Of a stretch of DNA of 64,000 bases, positions 9,981-19,794 are shown piece after piece. Below the pieces are notes generated by a model, which had not been told where the DNA came from, searched no databases, and was given only the letters and a program-made list of their open reading frames with translations. A program made the translations under genes and the position numbers. Each line of letters begins with the position of its first letter. Position 1 is the first letter of the stretch. Source of the DNA: JAENVT01 sp963805445 (lineage in GTDB: Bacteria; Actinomycetota; Acidimicrobiia; Acidimicrobiales; Ilumatobacteraceae); contig CAWDUI010000047.1 of NCBI GenBank assembly GCA_963805445.1, positions 434,001 to 498,000 on the forward strand. Direction: 5' to 3'.

Positions 9981-10298
9981 TCACGAAAGTCGGTCGGCTC
10001 CGAAGTCTGGGCGGCGGCGCTGGTGGTACACGGCCATGACGACGAGTTGCCCGTCGGTCACTCGGTAGCGGATGGCATACGGGAACCCAGCGGTGGCGAC
10101 TCTTCGCTCGACGACTTCACCGTTGTCGTCGTGGATTGCTGGGGTTCCGGCGTTCGGCCACCGCGAAGCCCGTACGATCGCCGCGCCGACGGCCACCACG
10201 AAGCGATCACCCAGGCCCGGTTGTTGCTGCTCGTACCATTCCCATGCACCGAGGACATCGAGCTCGGCGAGCGAGTGGAGGGTGAAGGGAAGGCTCAC
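9981..10298 (-). CDS. RelE/ParE-family toxin
   Basis: This protein of about 105 residues belongs to the RelE/ParE superfamily: an N-terminal LGAWEWYEQQQPGLGDRF helix region, a central EVVERRVATAGFPYAIRY strand pair, and a C-terminal VVMAVYHQRRRPDF, the family's usual end. Members are mRNA interferases or gyrase poisons; which one applies cannot be told. I chose the GTG at 10298 because it lies 11 bp after the antitoxin stop, and residues further upstream do not look like the family. It is the second gene of a two-gene operon near attL, where it could stabilise the element. Confidence 0.82.
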   Translation of the reverse strand: MSLPFTLHSLAELDVLGAWEWYEQQQPGLGDRFVVAVGAAIVRASRWPNAGTPAIHDDNGEVVERRVATAGFPYAIRYRVTDGQLVVMAVYHQRRRPDFGADRLS

Positions 10299-10309
10299 AC
10301 AGACTGGTG

Positions 10310-10546
10310 CTACGGGCGACGTTCGTCGATGCGCTGGAGGAGCTGATCCCACGTCACAAGTTCGGCGTCGCCTGACTCCAGCTGTGCCGCTCTGCGTTCG
10401 GTCTCGGCTGACCACAGTCGCTCAACTTCGGCCTCGTCGAGGACCTCCGAGTCGAGACTTGCGAGCAGGCCCGAGGCGAGCAGCACTCGGTCCTCGGCTG
10501 GAAGCGTCAGTGCTTGCTCCAGGAGTGTCTCGGCTGCGTTGGTCAC
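10310..10546 (-). CDS. Antitoxin, addiction-module family (PF09720-like)
   Basis: This 78-residue acidic protein reads LLEQALTLPAEDRVLLASG, then LLASLDSEV, then a W-x-x-E-x-x-R-R segment (LWSAETERRAAQLESG). That is the pattern of the short antitoxins that pair with RelE/ParE toxins. It precedes and is probably cotranscribed with the toxin gene. The antitoxin-first order is usual and allows autorepression by the complex. Confidence 0.85.
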   Translation of the reverse strand: MTNAAETLLEQALTLPAEDRVLLASGLLASLDSEVLDEAEVERLWSAETERRAAQLESGDAELVTWDQLLQRIDERRP

Positions 10547-10958
10547 GTCGCAATCGTACCCCCGCAGAAAGCCGGGTCACTGCATCGGCCTGCTGAAGTG
10601 CAGCTGACCGTCTGTGCGCCCCAAACGCGTGTCTAGTCGAGCCAGACCCTTGGTCGCCGGGTCCCGCATCGAGGTGTCCGCAGAATGTCTTGTAGCGGTG
10701 AGCAACCATTTGGGTGGTGTCGACGCTGGATGGTTGCACGGACCGACACTCGATGTCGACGGTGTCCCGTTTCAAGCCGGCGACACGGTGATAACAACCG
10801 GCGCTGCGGGGTTACAAACGTCGAGGGCTGTTTACTGGTGACCACGAACTACGGAACGTCCCGGCGGATACTTCGGGACGAAATCTTCCGTGGAGTGGAA
10901 CCCTTTGGGGGGTGTTGATCGTCAGGTTGTTGGTGTGGACACGAATCCGACTGTTTCG
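10547..10958. other. 412-bp region without a gene, upstream of sigma A
   Basis: No convincing coding region is seen. It holds a perfect 7-bp inverted repeat with a 10-bp spacer (CGTCCCG at 10857-10863, CGGGACG at 10874-10880) and a promoter-like pair further down, both given separately or in the findings. It probably contains the divergent promoters of the antitoxin and the sigma A gene. Confidence 0.5.
10897..10923 (+). promoter_or_regulatory. ECF-type promoter candidate before sigma A
   Basis: GGAACC (10897-10902) is followed after 17 bp by CGTC (10920-10923), close to the GGAAC / CGTC pattern used by many ECF sigma factors. It lies 35 bp before the ATG of sigma A, so self-activation is possible. 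I did not find the same spaced pair before sigma B, C, D or E. Confidence 0.35.
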
Positions 10959-11463
10959 ATGAATGATCCCATCGATCCATTGTTGCGAGTCGTACGTACC
11001 GGCACGTCCGTGACAGCAGCGTCCGCTGACATCGCTTCCCTCTATCGGATACACCACCGTCGCCTTGTCGGACTCGCCGCAGCAATCACGATGGACTATC
11101 CCATGGCCGAGGAAGTCGTGCAGGACCACGTTCTTGGGATTGCACCGACACATCGATCGCGTAGACAACCCGGAGGGCTACCTGCAGCGTTCGGTTGTCA
11201 ATCTCAGTATCACCCTTATCCGGAGGCGTCGCGTTGTCGCCTCGCATCCGCTGCGTCCCTCGTCGCCACCAAGCTCACCCGAAGTCGACGAGACATGGTC
11301 AGCGGTGATGGATCTACCGACCAAACAACGCACCGTAGTTCTACTCAGATTCTGGGACGACCTAACCGTAGAAGGGATCGCTGAGATGCTCGGATGGCCA
11401 GTTGGCTCAGTCAAGTCCACATTGCATCGCGCAATGAAGCGCCTCAAGGAGGAAATCCAATGA
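10959..11463 (+). CDS. Sigma factor A, ECF-like (frame slip near 11127)
   Basis: This is a small sigma-70 family factor. Region 2 is IASLYRIHHRRLVGLAAAIT then EEVVQD, and after one slip LHRHIDRVDNPEGYLQRSVV. Region 4 is VVLLRFWDDLTVEGIAEMLG followed by VGSVKSTLHRAMKRL, a clear helix-turn-helix. It resembles the actinobacterial SigE-type subfamily. Sigma C has matching N-terminal (DPLL..., HHRRL.GLAAA) and C-terminal (GSVKSTLHRA) stretches, so the two are paralogues. The ATG at 10959 was chosen by that comparison; in-frame GTG codons lie upstream. Its TGA overlaps the partner's ATG (ATGA), so the pair is coupled. Confidence 0.82.
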
Positions 11464-12808
11464 GCCATGACACACTCGATGCTGAGCTAGAGCGCCGACT
11501 GAACACAGCGATCAAGGAGATGATCCCGAAGCTGCATCCGATCGAACCGTCGCTGCACGCCGCCGAGGATGTTGTGAGCGACCGAATCATCGATGTTCAT
11601 CCGCCGCTCATCGACATCCAGCCCACACCAGTCCGCTCGCGGCAACGATGGCTGCTTCCGTCTGTGGCGGCCGCATTGACGCTTGTTGTCGCTGGTCTCG
11701 CGGTTGTCCGAATCTCTCGAGAGACACCCAGCGGATCAAACGCTGCTCCGGCGACAACAGATCAAGCCGTGATTTCAACGACGCCAGCAGGTCTGGGCGT
11801 ATTTCCGCCCGGCAGCGCCGATGCAGTCGTCGCAGCCGGATACATCACTCCCGAAGCGGTGGCCACCGCCTATCTCACGGACCGGACCCAGCCAACGAAC
11901 CTTCCAGAGAACTACTCGGCATCGGCGACAGTTGGTCAAGTGAGGATGCTGGACGAGTCACACGCCCTGGTCACCTTCGCCCTGCAGACCGACAGTGACG
12001 GTGGCGACGGCCTTCTTCAGGCCGACAGGGTCACATCCTCGACAGGAGCAAGCGGTTGGATGGTCGCTTCGGCTGCAATCGGGTCGTTTGACGTTCCAAG
12101 TCTGAGCTACGCGGGCGGACATCTGGTCGGCTCGTTCAGCGTCGTTAGCGGCGGACGGACCGTTGTCACGGTGCATGACGCATCTACTGGCCAAGTCTTG
12201 GCATCGTCGACGTTTCCGCTGCCCTCCATCCAGGCAGAACAAGGTCCGGCTGTGCAGCAGCTTGACTTCGACGGGCTGCGGGCATCGGCGGTCACGGTCC
12301 GATTACTGGGACATCGGCACCGACTATCCGATGGCGATTTTCCGCGGAGACCGTCATCAGCGACGGTACACACGACCTGGCCGCCGGTTGGACGCCATTG
12401 GTCCAAAAACTACCCACCGTTCCTCCGCAGACCGACACATCCAGCAAGCCGAACGAGAACATCCAAGGGCGGCTGACGGTTCTCGGCGAGGGGCTCTTCC
12501 AGCTCGGCTACACGCTCAACGACGACGCCAAAACCGACCCGACCACGGGCCTCACGCACGTCACCGGTGCCGATCAGACCAACACACGCACCATGGCACT
12601 TACGATTACCCCTGGAACAGTTCTCCAACCGGAGAACCACGACCGAGTCCCGATCACGGTCCTCGAACAAACCGACCTGCTGCTACGCGCCGAAGTCGAC
12701 AGCAATGACGGCTGGCGCTTCGAAATCACCCTCGAACGAACACCTTCCGGCGACGCTCTACCAACCGTCGATGCGGTCCAGCAACTGCTCTACAGCATCG
12801 ATCCATAA
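11460..12808 (+). CDS. Sigma A partner: single-pass membrane protein (two frame slips)
   Basis: I do not recognise a named family. The N-terminal 60 or so residues are hydrophilic and cytosolic (MSHDTLDAELERRLNTAIKE). One membrane segment follows an Arg-containing stretch (SVAAALTLVVAGLAVV), and about 350 residues should be outside the membrane. That part begins with a Thr/Ala/Pro linker and later has PEAVATAYL and SHALVTFAL stretches. Frame slips occur near 12300 and 12345; the reading ends LLYSIDP at 12808. By position and topology it could be the anti-sigma or sensor for sigma A. It lacks the zinc-binding HxxxCxxC of RsrA-like proteins. Confidence 0.65.
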
Positions 12809-13001
12809 GGCTGAGGACGAGCCAGGAATTTACAGTCAAGATCTGGTGTCGAAAGGGGAGTTGAACTTCGGAGATAGGGGAAGCGGCGAGTGGCGTCGAA
12901 TCACGTTTAGCCTGCCCAGCTTGCATATCCGGAGTCGCTCTGTCCACCTACTGATGGCCTGTGCTGCCAGGTTTCGCGCCGCCGGATCCCTGATTCGGTT
13001 T

Positions 13002-14160
13002 TCAAACGATGTCAACGAGCGCCGAGACGGCAGCCGCAGCGTCGGCCTGCTGACCCGGCATCACGTGCGCGTACGTGTCGAGCGTGAAGGCCACCGAGGC
13101 GTGTCCAAGACGTTCACTCACGACCTTGATGTTGACGCCTGCGGCGAGGAGTTGGGTGGCATGCGTGTGCCTCAAGTCGTGGAAGCGGACTCGCGGCGGA
13201 CGCCGGTCGAGTTCCTCCCGTGTTGCCTTTCTGACGGGGCTGACCAATCGATCGAATGCTTGTGAGATCGAGTTCGGATGCCAACCTTCGCCGCTCGGCA
13301 TCGTGAAAACGAGTCCGGTCTCTGTCGATCCGGCGCCCACCAGCATCCGCTGCTCGAGCTGAGTCCTGCGCCAAGCCCTCAGAACCGCTACCGTGGTTGG
13401 ATCGAGGTCGACAACACGGCGCGACCCGCGAGGTCTTCACGTCACCGTGTACCGGCTTGCCGCAAACGGAGATGACTGTGTGGCGAACGGAGACGGTGCG
13501 GGCGTCGAGGTCGACATCGACCCATCGCAGACCGCAGAGCTCCCCCCGTCGGAGTCCGGTCATCGCTGCGGTACGAATCACCGGGTAGTGGTGATGGCCC
13601 TCGATGCCGGCCAGAAACGTGCGCAGCTGTATTGGTGTCCAGTACTTCATTTCGGGTGCCTTCGACGCCGAAGCCGCCGGCGGCGTGGCCAGTCGTGCGA
13701 CGTTGCGCGAGGTGATGTCCTTGCGCACGGCGTCGGCGAGGGCCTTGCCGACGACGACGTGGATCTTGCGAACCGTCGACATCGCCAGTCCGCGCCCGAG
13801 CAGCTGCGCGTATAGAGCATCGAGGTGCGTCGCCTTCACGGCCTGCAGCTCGATCGCACCGAGCACCGGGATGACGTTGTACTCGAGGACCTGACGGTAT
13901 CCGGCGACGGTTGACGGCCGGCGACCCGCGGCGGGCAGGCCGTCGAGCCAAGTGTGCAAGTACTCGCCGAGAGTCATCTTCGTGCGTTTCACGAAGGTAC
14001 CTCGCTGCACGTCGCCGCGGAGCCTGGTCAGCTCCTCCTGCGCCTCCTTCTTTGTCGCGAACCCGCGCCTACGAACCTGCTTTCGGCTGCCGCTTGGACC
14101 TGGAACGTCGACGACGAACATCCACCCAGCGTCGTCGCGCTTGACGCTGCCGCTTGCCAT
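13002..14160 (-). CDS. int: Tyrosine recombinase (integrase), one frame slip near 13430
   Basis: This is the site-specific integrase of the element. The N-terminal arm-binding part (VKRDDAGWMFVVDVPGP, RRRGFATKKEAQEELTRLR) and a SAM-like core-binding domain (MTLGEYLHTWLDGL) precede the catalytic domain. Catalytic residues are visible: Arg in TGLRRGELCGLRW, His-x-x-Arg in FHDLRHTHATQLL, His in LGHASV, and the nucleophile Tyr in LDTYAHVM. The frame changes in KTSR / RVVDLDPTTV near 13430; the corrected length is about 385 residues. It lies 3.2 kb from attL and reads toward it, with the sigma A pair in between, an unusual distance. Confidence 0.93.
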
Positions 14161-14282
14161 TACCGACCACCCGTCATTCTGAAATCAGCCATTCCATTCT
14201 CTCCAATTCGTTCGGGATGTAGGAACGCCGCACCGACAAGCCCCTCCATCCGGGACTGTTCTTTGACCGACCGAGCCGCGCA

Positions 14283-15038
14283 TCAGTTGGCGCGTTTCTT
14301 CGGTCGGTAGCGGGTGGAAACCGGGGGTCGCTCGCCTCCGACAATGCCGCCAGCGATCTGCACTCGCTGGACGGAGACGCGGTCGTTGAGGTACCCGAAC
14401 GGATCGTCAGGTTTGGGAGCATGATTCGCGGCGTAGCCGTCGGTGGTCAGCTGCCGCACTTTGGAGAGGCCGTCGAGGAGTGCTTGAACGAGGTCGCTGT
14501 TCTCCGAAGCGAACTGGCCGAGTGCTGCTTTGAGGAGCTCCTCTCGCTTCAGGTCGATCGCCGCCCATTCGTCGGCGCTCGGGTAGCCGGCTGAGCCGAG
14601 GAGTTCGTCGTGGAGGATCGAGCCGGGTGCGCCGAGTAGGTCGAGGATGCGGGCGAGGTACCACTGCCAGGCGTCCTCGTCACCGAAGACGTCGACGGCC
14701 ATGGTGGCCGCGTGTTCGTAGAGACCGGGGATCGGGCTGGCTTCTCTTCGCTCTGGGGGGAGGAAGAACCAGGCGATGGGCAGTCCGAAGGCGCGGGCGA
14801 AGGCGGCCAGTTCGGCGACGTCGATGACGCGTTGGCGACGGGAGGTGTAGGTCTTTTCGACGGCGGAGAGCCCGGCGGCGGTCATCGGGCGTCCGAGTGT
14901 CTTGGAGATCTCGGCGGCGGCTTCTTCTTGGGTCCAGCCGCGTAGGCGGCGTGCTTGGTAGACGTTGTGGGCGACGACTTGGTGGACGGTGAGGGCGTCG
15001 GGCGTTGGTTTGCGGGCGGAGGGACGGGCCACGAACAC
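14283..15038 (-). CDS. XRE-family transcriptional regulator
   Basis: This protein of about 250 residues has an N-terminal lambda-repressor-type helix-turn-helix: ARRLRGWTQEEAAAEISKTL, then a recognition part with AAGLSAVEKTY. A second half (LPIAWFFLPPE, then an acidic helical region) is common in XRE regulators of actinobacterial integrative elements. The start is a GTG at 15038 or 15032. It is divergent from the excisionase-like gene, with a palindromic motif between them, so it probably controls excision and its own expression. Confidence 0.8.
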   Translation of the reverse strand: MFVARPSARKPTPDALTVHQVVAHNVYQARRLRGWTQEEAAAEISKTLGRPMTAAGLSAVEKTYTSRRQRVIDVAELAAFARAFGLPIAWFFLPPERREASPIPGLYEHAATMAVDVFGDEDAWQWYLARILDLLGAPGSILHDELLGSAGYPSADEWAAIDLKREELLKAALGQFASENSDLVQALLDGLSKVRQLTTDGYAANHAPKPDDPFGYLNDRVSVQRVQIAGGIVGGERPPVSTRYRPKKRAN

Positions 15039-15081
15039 CACGCTAGACGCGAATGCAGACCTTGTCAGCTTTTCCGTTGTG

Positions 15082-15113
15082 TGCAATAATGCATACCCGT
15101 TCTGCATTAGGAG
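15082..15113 (+). promoter_or_regulatory. Divergent control region: inverted repeat plus ribosome site
   Basis: AATGCA (15088-15093) and TGCATT (15103-15108) form an inverted repeat with a 9-bp spacer; another TGCA lies at 15082-15085 just before. AGGAG (15109-15113) sits 6 bp before the ATG of the excisionase-like gene, a good ribosome site. An XRE dimer bound here could block both directions. Confidence 0.45.
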
Positions 15114-15119
15114 CTTTTC

Positions 15120-15335
15120 ATGTTGGATCATCTGCCACCGTTCCTGACCGTCGAACAGGCTGCTGTCGAGTTGCAGCTGGGTCGCTCGAAGACCTACGAG
15201 CTGACGGTCGAGTGGGAACGCACGGCCGGGCGGTCCGGTCTGCCGTTCGTATGGTTCGGCCACCAGAAGCGGATCCCGACGAACTGGTTGATCCGCCTCG
15301 CCGAGACCGTCCCGGACCGCCCCCAGCTTTCGTAG
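15120..15335 (+). CDS. Excisionase-like helix-turn-helix protein
   Basis: This 71-residue protein reads PFLTVEQAAVELQLGRSKTY then WERTAGRSGLPFVWFGHQKR, a MerR-like winged helix as in Xis/AlpA proteins. Such proteins bend the attachment DNA and steer integrase toward excision. It has a strong ribosome site and is followed after 7 bp by the winged-helix gene, so the genes are probably cotranscribed. It could instead be a transcriptional activator of the mob gene. Confidence 0.72.
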   Translation: MLDHLPPFLTVEQAAVELQLGRSKTYELTVEWERTAGRSGLPFVWFGHQKRIPTNWLIRLAETVPDRPQLS

Positions 15336-15342
15336 GACAGCC

Positions 15343-15862
15343 ATGGCCGCCGAACCCGTCGGCGTCGAGCGCGGCGTGGTCGTCTGGTCGCACGCCCGCG
15401 ATCTGCTACGCACCTTCCGCCCGCAGATGTGGGTCGTCCTCCAGGACCTCGCCCTGGACGCCGAGTGGCACGACGATCGCCTCGTCGCATCGAGCTCGGC
15501 ACGCCTGGTCGCCGAACATCTCCACATCGACCCCGGGACCGCGGCCGCAGCATTGCGGGCGCTGCGCGACCGGGGAGTCGCCGAGCTGTGCCAGACGTCG
15601 GGAGCGGCGGGACGCTTCGGACTCGCCTCCTACACCTTGCGATTGCCACCGGGTCTGGAGATGATCTTTCCACCACAGCCGGGAACGCCGCATGGGGACA
15701 AGCCGCACACGGAGCAACCCCTCGCGGAGAAACCGCATGTGGAGCAGTCGTGCACGGAGCAGGCGCGCACAGGCCCTGCTGCCGCGCCAGCCCCGCCGTC
15801 GGACGGCGTCGAACCGGGAATGGTCCCAGGGCACGCTCGATCTAGGGACCGGGAACACGTGA
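15343..15862 (+). CDS. Winged-helix DNA-binding protein (frame slip near 15820)
   Basis: Residues 10-90 look like a GntR/MarR-type winged helix (WVVLQDLALDAEWHDDRLVA, TAAAALRALRDRGVAELCQT). A linker with repeated short PHxEQ-like units follows (about 15700-15770). The frame as written runs on into the relaxase without a stop; a shift near 15820 gives the ending SQGTLDLGTGNT and a TGA at 15860-15862. I regard that as the true end. It may regulate the relaxase gene or help at oriT. Confidence 0.6.
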
Positions 15863-15880
15863 GCGCCGGGAAGTTCGCCT

Positions 15881-15936
15881 GCCCGAAGGGCTGGCAAGTG
15901 TCTGTCCGAATTTTGCGGTGCCTGTGGTGGTGTCGG
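15881..15936 (+). other. Possible origin of transfer before the relaxase gene
   Basis: Relaxase genes often lie next to their nick site. This short gap holds a perfect GCCC-GAA-GGGC hairpin (15881-15891) followed by a less GC-rich stretch (TCCGAATTTTGCGG). I cannot identify a nic sequence, so this is a positional guess. Confidence 0.22.
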
Positions 15937-18900
15937 GTGTTGACGGTGACGGCGTTGACGAACGCCGAGTACGTGTTGTCGTCGGTGGCGTTGGGGATCG
16001 ACGAGTACTACACGGGTGTCGGAGAGGCACCTGGGGTGTGGATGGGTCGTGGTCGTCGGCGACTCGGTGTTGCAGGGTATGGTCGAAGCTGACGCGTTGC
16101 GGGCGCTGATGGACGGGAACGATCCGACGTCGGGCGCGTCGTTGCTGGTCGGGTTGCGGGAGCGGACGATGAAGGCGTTCGATCTGACGTTCTCGGCGCC
16201 GAAGTCGGCGTCGCTGCTGTGGGCGCTCGGATCCGAACCGGTCGCTGATGTGGTGATGGGCGCTCACCGGGAAGCGGTCGCTGCCGCGCTCGGGTTCTTC
16301 GAGGAACGCGCCGCGTTGGCCCGGGTGCAAGTCGACGGGATCCGCCGCCACGTCCCGACCGAGGGGTGGGCGGTCGCCGGGTTCGTGCATCGCACGTCGC
16401 GCGCCGGTGATCCGCAGTTGCACACCCATTGCGTGGTGCCCAACGTCGTGCGCCGGGAGGATGGGCGGTGCGTGGCGATCGCCGCGCGACCGTTGTTCGT
16501 GTGGGCCCGCGCCGCCGGGTCGATCTATCAGGCCGAGCTGCAACGGCTGCTCTGCTTGCGGCTGGGTGTCGAGTGGCAGGCCGACCGGAACAACACCCGC
16601 GAGATCGCCGGGTTCACCCCGCAGGCGTTGCGCACGTTCTCGAAACGGACGGTGGAGATCGAAGCCGAACTCGAAGCGACCGGCGCCAGCTACGAGTCGC
16701 CGGTGTTGCGGATGCGCGCCGACGACGAAGCGTCGCTGGCGACCCGGCCGGCCAAGGACCACAGCGCGACACCGGAGTTGCTGTCCGGCCGGTGGCAAGC
16801 CGAGGCCGCCGAGGTCGGTCTGGCGGTCGGAACCGGGACTTGAGCGTCGGTGTGTTGGCGTGACCCCGAGCTGCGGTCGGTCGGGTTCGACGATATCGCC
16901 CGATGGCTCGTCGACGAGGACACGGGCTGTGCGCCCATGACGCCCGTTTCGCCGAACACGACGTGATCGAGCACATCGCCGGTCTCGCCGCCGGGCGGCT
17001 CACCACGCGAGATCACCGACATCGCCGAGCGGTTCTTGGGGTCGGAGCTGGTCGTCCGTCTCACCCCCAACGCGGCCGTGTCGGGGTGGGAACCGGCGCG
17101 ATGGTCGACCGTCGCCCAACGCAACCTCGAAGACGACACGCTCGTCATCCTCGACCGCCTCGCCGCCCGAGCCGGCGACCGATCGCCGCGCCGACGGTCG
17201 CCGGGCGGCTCGGCGCGGCCGGGTTCTTGGGTGACGACCAGCGCAAGCGGTGTCGACGCTGTGCGGGCCGGGCGGGTCGGTGCGAGCGGTGCTCGCCCCC
17301 GCCGGGTACGGCAAGACCGCGATGGCCCACGTCGCCGCCGGCTGCGCCGCCGCTGACGGCCGGCCGGTGATGGCGGTGGCCACCACCGCGAAAGCAGTCG
17401 CCGAGCTCGATGCCGCCGGACTTCCGGCGCGCACGATCGCCCGTTCCGCTCGACCTCACCGACGGTCCGCTCCCCGCCGGGACGGTGGTCATCCTCGACG
17501 AGATCTCCCAAACCTCCACCCGCGACGCCCACACCGTCCTCGCCGCGGTCGACGCCTGCCCCGGCGGTCAGCTGTGGATCCTCGGCGACCCCCGCCAGGC
17601 ACCGGCGGTCAAAGCCGGCGGGATCGCCGCGGAGATCGAAGCACCGCGCCGAGGCCGCGAGCATCCCGGCTGCCCGGTTGACCGTCAACCGCCGCCAGGT
17701 CGACCCCGACGACCGCCACGCACTCGATCTTGCGCTGCGGGGACGCGCACGCCTCGCAACAGATGCGCCGGGAACACGGCTGGGAACACACCGAACACCC
17801 CGGAGGACACCCGACGGGCGATGGCCGACGCGGTCACCGCCGACATCGTCAGCCACGGCCCCGACAACACGGTCGCCCTGGTCGTGTCCCACGCCCAAGC
17901 CGAAGACCTCGCCGACCGGATCCGCCGCCGCCTCACCACCGCCGGGGCCTCACCGGCCCGTCGATCACCGGTCCGGGCTGGACAGCCGACCGCCACTACC
18001 AGACGGCGACCGGGTCCTGCTCCACACCCGCCACGGTGACCGCCACTCCCCACTCATCAACGGCACCGTCGGCACCATCACCGCCGTCGACGACCACGGG
18101 TGTCCTGTTCCGACCCGACCACGGCCAGCCGTGCGGCTGCCGGCCGGTTTCGTGCAAGGGGCCGGGCCGAGGGTCGCCGAACGTGTCCCATGCGTGGGCG
18201 CGTACCGTCGACGGCGCCCAAGGCGGCACCTGGGACCACGTCCATCTCCTCGGCACCGCCGCGCTCGACGCCTACCGCGGCTACACCGCCCAATCCCGCT
18301 CCCGGCAACCCACCCACACCTGGAACACCGCCGCCCTTCCGACCGTCGACTTCGGCGGACGACTCGCCCACGATCCCGACCCCGACGACCAAGTCGCCGT
18401 CGCGCTCGCCCGCGTCCCCGACACCACCATGGCCGCCGTCGACGACCCCTGGCGCTTCGACACCCAACTCCGCCAACGCATCGCCGCCCACCAAGACATG
18501 CTCGACCGTCAACCCCCCGACCGTCAACGCAGCTCGACCACGCCGGCCGCCCTCGAGGCCGCCAGAACAAGACTCGCCGCCGCCAACACGCGATCGACGC
18601 GCCCGTCACGCCTCGACAGCCTCGGCATGTCGCCGGGCTCACCCGTAGCGGGCGAGCCGAACGACGAGAATTCGAGGACGAGTTGTCGGCCGACAAGCCG
18701 CAGCGATCGACGCCGCCGGCATGGTCGCTACCGCCGAAACCGTGGTGGCGCGGCTCACCGGCGAGCAGGCCGCCCATGACGACCACGAACAGGACCACGG
18801 TTGGCGCCGCGAAGCCATCGACGACGCCTGGGAACGCTCGATCAGCACTGGACCGACGTCGCCCTCGCCTGTGTCCGCGCCGACCAACCCTCGCCTACGG

Positions 18901-19672
18901 CGTCGACCCGCTACGCGTCGGCCGCCGACACCTCACCGAGCAACTCGCCACGATCGAAGCGTCCCTCCCGCCCGATCGCAGCGATGACCGAGAACAGCGC
19001 CCGCACCGACCTGCGCACCGCGACCCGGCCAGGTACGTCGCCGAACATCGCCTCGCCCGCATCAAGCCGCCCTCGACGAGCAACTCGGCCGGCGTTGGCC
19101 CCGACGCGACAAGACCGCCATCGGACAATGCACCAACGAAGTCCTCGCCGCCCGCCAACACCTCGCCAACACCCACAGCAAGAGAAAGCGCCCGACAACA
19201 CCTCGCCGATCTCGAGCCACCAGAAGACCCGGGCGACCGAATCGCCGCTACCGGACCGCCGGCACGCCCAGTCTCGACATCAGCCAACTCGACGCCGCGC
19301 TCGACCACACCCGTATCGAACGGGTCAGCGACTCGTCGACCATCCCACCGACCTCCACCTCAACGTGCTCGGACCCGTACCTGCCGGTGCGCCGGTCGAG
19401 CCGTCTGGTGCCACCAAGCCAACCGACTCGAACACCACCTCGACCACACCACCAACGACCCCGCCACATGGCACCAACTCGTCGACGATCTCAGCGTCAC
19501 TCCCATCCTCGCCCACATCGCCGAACGACACATCGCCATCAAGCCCCACCACCAGCTCCGCCCCACCGACTGGGCTCCCATCACCCAGCACGCAGAAGCG
19601 ATCCACACCACGACCATCGAACACGCCCGACCCACCCCACAACACGGACTCGAAATCGAACTCGGCCTCTAG
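15937..19672 (+). CDS. MobF-family relaxase with helicase domain (TraA/TrwC-like), many frame slips
   Basis: This is the conjugative relaxase that nicks and unwinds the element's DNA for transfer. The N-terminal domain has the tandem catalytic tyrosines (GIDEYYTG, residues 24-25) and the metal-binding histidines in DPQLHTHCVVPN. The helicase part shows Walker A APAGYGKTAMAHVA near 17295, Walker B TVVILDEISQTST near 17485, ILGDPRQAPAVKAGG near 17580, and a C-terminal TVDGAQGGTWDHVHLLG near 18215. The GTG at 15937 begins VLTVTALTNAEY, the usual start. At least ten frame changes break it, yet the motifs and codon bias persist to 19672 (about 1,240 codons). It is either an error-rich stretch or a recently decayed gene. 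Confidence 0.82.
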
Positions 19673-19794
19673 TCCGTTTGACTCCACCGGACGACCACAT
19701 TCAGCGGAGTCGTCATTCCCTACCGGTCAATTCGGTTTGAACGAGACGGGTCGCTGTCGATCAGCAGGGGCTTGCTTGCCAGTGGGTTTCCGTT

